From the NCBI RefSeq assembly GCF_028867705.1, contig NZ_CP066171.1:1922001-1986000 (forward strand): a stretch of DNA of 64,000 nucleotides, written 5' to 3'. This DNA is from Thermoleophilum album (GTDB lineage: Bacteria > Actinomycetota > Thermoleophilia > Solirubrobacterales > Thermoleophilaceae). Below, one piece after another: positions 61,640 through 64,000 of the stretch. The notes below the pieces were generated by a model. That model ran no database searches. It had not been told where the DNA came from and worked only from the letters and a program-made list of their open reading frames with translations. The first letter of the stretch is position 1, and each line of letters starts with the position of its first letter. A program made the translations under genes and the position numbers.

Positions 61640-62713
61640 GTGTCGGAACTCAAAGGACTGATCCTGTCAGGCGGCAAAGGAACCCGCCTGCGGCCGATCA
61701 CCCATACGCGCGCCAAACAGCTCGTTCCGGTCGCTAACAAGCCGGTGCTCTTCTACGGGCTCGAGGCGATGGCGGCGGCCGGTATCCGCGAGGTCGGAAT
61801 CATCATCGCGCCCGAGACCGGGGGCGAGATCCGCGCCGCCGCCGGCGACGGGTCGCGCTTCGGGCTCGCGATCACCTACATCGAGCAGGACGCGCCGCGC
61901 GGTCTCGCGCACGCCGTCCTCTGCGCCGAGGAGTTTCTCGGCGACAGCTCGTTCGTTATGTACCTCGGCGACAACTTGCTGCGTGATGGAATCACCGAGC
62001 TCGTCGCGACCTTCGAACGCGAGCGACCGGACGCACTAATCCTCCTCACCCCCGTCCCCGATCCCCAGCACTATGGCGTCGCCGAGGTGAGCGACGGTCG
62101 CGTGGTGCGGCTGGTCGAAAAGCCCAAAGACCCCCCCACGAACCTTGCGCTGGTGGGCGTCTATATGTTCACGCCCGCGATCTTCGAGGCGGCGCGCGAG
62201 ATCGAGCCGTCGTGGCGCGGCGAGCTCGAGATCACCGACGCTCTGCAACGCTTGCTCGACCGCGGCTTGCGCGTCGACCCGCACGTCGTCCACGGCTGGT
62301 GGAAGGACACCGGCCAGGTGCAGGACATGCTCGAGGCGAACCGCTTGATCCTCGACGATCTAGAACCGGCCTGCGAAGGCGAGGTCGTCGATTCCCGCGT
62401 CGAGGGTCGCGTGCGGATCGAGAAGGGCGCTCTCGTCGAGCGCTCGACGGTGCGAGGCCCCGCGATCATCGGCGAGGGGGCACGCATCGTCGACGCCTAC
62501 ATCGGTCCGTACACGGCGATCGGCGATGGCGTAACGATCGAGCGGGCCGAGCTCGAGCACTCGATCGTCATGACAGGCTCCGAGATCCGCGAGCTCGATC
62601 AGCGTGTCGAAGCGAGCTTGATCGGCCACAACGTGAAGATCGGTCGCGGTCCGCGTGTGCCGCGCGCGTTCCGCTTCGTCGTCGGCGACAACGCCGAGAT
62701 TGCCATCCTCTAG
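61640..62713 (+). CDS. rmlA: Glucose-1-phosphate thymidylyltransferase, long form
   Basis: A 357-residue nucleotidyltransferase making dTDP-glucose. ILSGGKGTRLRPITHTRAKQ near 8-27 is the phosphate-binding loop; YLGDNLLRDGI near 111-121 and VEKPKDPPTN near 160-169 follow. The last 110 residues form left-handed beta-helix repeats (GEVVDSRVEGRVRIEKGA), which the short RmlA lacks and which resembles the long-form sugar nucleotidyltransferases of actinobacteria and archaea. It opens the rhamnose operon. GTG start. Confidence 0.92.
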   Translation: MSELKGLILSGGKGTRLRPITHTRAKQLVPVANKPVLFYGLEAMAAAGIREVGIIIAPETGGEIRAAAGDGSRFGLAITYIEQDAPRGLAHAVLCAEEFLGDSSFVMYLGDNLLRDGITELVATFERERPDALILLTPVPDPQHYGVAEVSDGRVVRLVEKPKDPPTNLALVGVYMFTPAIFEAAREIEPSWRGELEITDALQRLLDRGLRVDPHVVHGWWKDTGQVQDMLEANRLILDDLEPACEGEVVDSRVEGRVRIEKGALVERSTVRGPAIIGEGARIVDAYIGPYTAIGDGVTIERAELEHSIVMTGSEIRELDQRVEASLIGHNVKIGRGPRVPRAFRFVVGDNAEIAIL

Positions 62714-62780
62714 AGATGCGTCCTAATCCAGCCAGCTGCCGCCGCGGCGGCGAGACCACCTGTTACGGCGGGAGGGTGCA

Positions 62781-63659
62781 GTGAGCCGCGTCCTGGTCAC
62801 CGGAGCCGGCGGCATGCTCGGCCGCGTCGTGCTTGAGGAGATACCAGGCGCGGTCGGCGCAACCCGCCAAGAACTCGACATCTGCGACGAGCGGCAAGCG
62901 CGCGCTGTTTTGGCCCGTGAGCGCCCCCACTGGGTCGTGCACTGCGCCGCCTACACCAATGTCGACGGCGCAGAAGCCGAACCGGAAGAAGCGTTGCGCG
63001 TGAACGGAGAGGGAGCCGGCATCGTGGCACGGGCAGCTGCCGAGGTCGGCGCCGGGATCGTCTACATCTCCTCCGACTACGTCTTCGACGGCAGCAAGGG
63101 ATCGCCGTACGTCGAGGACGATGCCACCGGACCGATCTCGGCGTACGGCCGGTCGAAACTAGCCGGCGAGCAAGCCGTCACGGAGGCCAACGACAACCAC
63201 CTGATCGTCCGCACTTCCTGGCTGTTCGGTCCCTACGGCCGCAACTTCGTCGACACCATCCTGACGCTCGCCCGCGAGCGCGAGAAGCTGCAGGTCGTGC
63301 ACGACCAGATCGGCTGCCCGACCTACACCCGTCACCTGGCACGAGCGATCGCGCAGCTGCTCGAGGCGCCCGCCCGCGGCGTCCACCACGTCGCCGGGGG
63401 CGGTGCGTGCTCCTGGTTCGAGTTCGCCAGCGAAGCGGTGCGCCTGGCCGGCGTGGCTTGCAATGTCGAGCCCTGCACCACCGAGCAGTTCCCGCGCCCG
63501 GCACCGCGCCCCGCGAACTCGGTGCTGCGGGCGACTCGCGAGCAGACGCCACGGCTCGACCACTGGCGCGTGGGCTTGCGCGCTTACCTGGCTGAGCGTG
63601 GGTGGCTCGTCACTTCACCCGACCCCGACACAGTGCCCCCGGAGGTAGCGACCGGATGA
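62781..63659 (+). CDS. rmlD: dTDP-4-dehydrorhamnose reductase
   Basis: A 292-residue NADPH-dependent SDR. VLVTGAGGMLGRVV near 4-17, VHCAAYTNVDGAEAEPEEA near 54-72, and the catalytic YGRSKLAGEQ with SSDYVFDG earlier. RTSWLFGPYGRNFV near 148-161 is the substrate region. The gene lies between RmlA and RmlB, GTG start after GGGAGGG. It makes dTDP-L-rhamnose. Confidence 0.93.
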   Translation: MSRVLVTGAGGMLGRVVLEEIPGAVGATRQELDICDERQARAVLARERPHWVVHCAAYTNVDGAEAEPEEALRVNGEGAGIVARAAAEVGAGIVYISSDYVFDGSKGSPYVEDDATGPISAYGRSKLAGEQAVTEANDNHLIVRTSWLFGPYGRNFVDTILTLAREREKLQVVHDQIGCPTYTRHLARAIAQLLEAPARGVHHVAGGGACSWFEFASEAVRLAGVACNVEPCTTEQFPRPAPRPANSVLRATREQTPRLDHWRVGLRAYLAERGWLVTSPDPDTVPPEVATG

Positions 63660-64000
63660 GACTGCTCGTAACCGGAGCTTGCGGATTTATCGGCTCGCAG
63701 TACGTGCGCACGGTGCGCGAACTGCGTCCCGACGACGAGATTGTCGTGCTCGACAAGCTCACCTACGCCGGGCGCCGCGAAAACCTCGAGGGCGTCGATT
63801 GCGAGCTGGTCGTCGGTTCGATCGACGATCCCCAGATCGTGCGCGAGGTCATGGAAGGCTGCGACGCGGTCGTCAACTTCGCCGCCGAGTCGCACGTCGA
63901 CCGCTCGATCAAGGCGCAGTACGACTTCTGCCGCACGCATGTGATCGGCACCGCGGTGCTCCTCGACGCCGTGCGCGAGCTGGGCGTGGAGCGCTACCTG
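63656..64000 (+). CDS. rmlB: dTDP-glucose 4,6-dehydratase, N-terminal part (runs off right edge)
   Basis: 115 codons are visible. RLLVTGACGFIGSQYVR near 2-18 is the NAD glycine-rich loop, VLDKLTYAGRRENL near 31-44, and VVNFAAESHVDRSI near 86-99 are characteristic of RmlB. ATG overlaps the RmlD stop by four bases. The active-site Tyr and Lys lie beyond the window. RmlC has not been seen and may follow. Confidence 0.92.
   Translation, partial: MRLLVTGACGFIGSQYVRTVRELRPDDEIVVLDKLTYAGRRENLEGVDCELVVGSIDDPQIVREVMEGCDAVVNFAAESHVDRSIKAQYDFCRTHVIGTAVLLDAVRELGVERYL

Overview
This 64 kb window is chromosomal DNA of a very GC-rich actinobacterium. The evidence is the strong third-position G/C bias (almost every real gene has a long open shadow frame on the other strand), frequent GTG and TTG starts, a PafB-PafC type WYL regulator, an acyl-CoA carboxylase with a small epsilon subunit, an InhA-like FabI, and a sigma factor with a fused zinc-finger tail. 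Together these suggest a Thermoleophilia or Solirubrobacterales type organism, possibly Thermoleophilum-like; that placement is inference. I see no insertion sequence, prophage, CRISPR array, rRNA or origin. Apart from short intergenic stretches, all under about 300 bases, the window is filled with genes.

Layout. (1) 0-12.4 kb: a surface-polysaccharide region with six glycosyltransferases (one cut by the left edge), an O-antigen-ligase-like polymerase or ligase preceded by a small membrane protein, a secreted DUF3089 hydrolase, a methyltransferase and a polyprenyl-phosphate sugar transferase. (2) 12.5-19.4 kb: an R2lox-like di-metal oxidase fused to an SCP2 lipid-binding domain, two tandem membrane diguanylate cyclases, a membrane glycosyltransferase and a sigma factor with a fused zinc finger. 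(3) 19.4-26.5 kb: methylmalonyl-CoA mutase catalytic subunit, a methyltransferase, a DUF305 lipoprotein, carboxyltransferase beta, a GT87-type membrane protein, carboxylase epsilon and a rhodanese. (4) 26.7-33.2 kb: an assimilatory sulfate operon (sulfite reductase, APS reductase, CysD, CysN, CysC, TSUP exporter) behind one promoter with an overlapping inverted repeat. (5) 33.2-40.2 kb: biotin carboxylase-BCCP alpha subunit, MFS transporter, HAD hydrolase, SucC-SucD and an aminotransferase. (6) 40.2-50.8 kb: DtxR-type regulator, macrodomain, glycerate kinase, glucosylglycerate synthesis pair, Mrf-like helicase, M23 peptidase and ferritin-like protein. (7) 50.8-64 kb: tRNA-Phe, ZIP transporter and ABC exporter, PurK-PurE-FabI, SDR, YhaM-like HD nuclease, fused PafBC, PPOX protein and the start of a dTDP-rhamnose cluster (RmlA, RmlD, RmlB cut by the right edge).

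How the parts fit. Carboxylase alpha, beta and epsilon, the mutase and succinyl-CoA synthetase form most of a propionyl-CoA to succinate route, spread over 20 kb rather than held in one operon; the B12-binding mutase subunit and the epimerase are not here. The glycosyltransferase block and the dTDP-rhamnose genes at opposite ends probably serve one cell-surface glycan. GpgS with a HAD phosphatase should make glucosylglycerate, a compatible solute.

The most general regulatory observation is that thirteen genes, mostly first in their transcription units, have a TAnnnT hexamer 6-11 bases before the start codon and lack a good Shine-Dalgarno sequence, as expected for leaderless transcripts. The single most distinctive gene is the R2lox-SCP2 fusion, which keeps both residues of the Val-Tyr crosslink and has palindromic operator-like DNA at its promoter.
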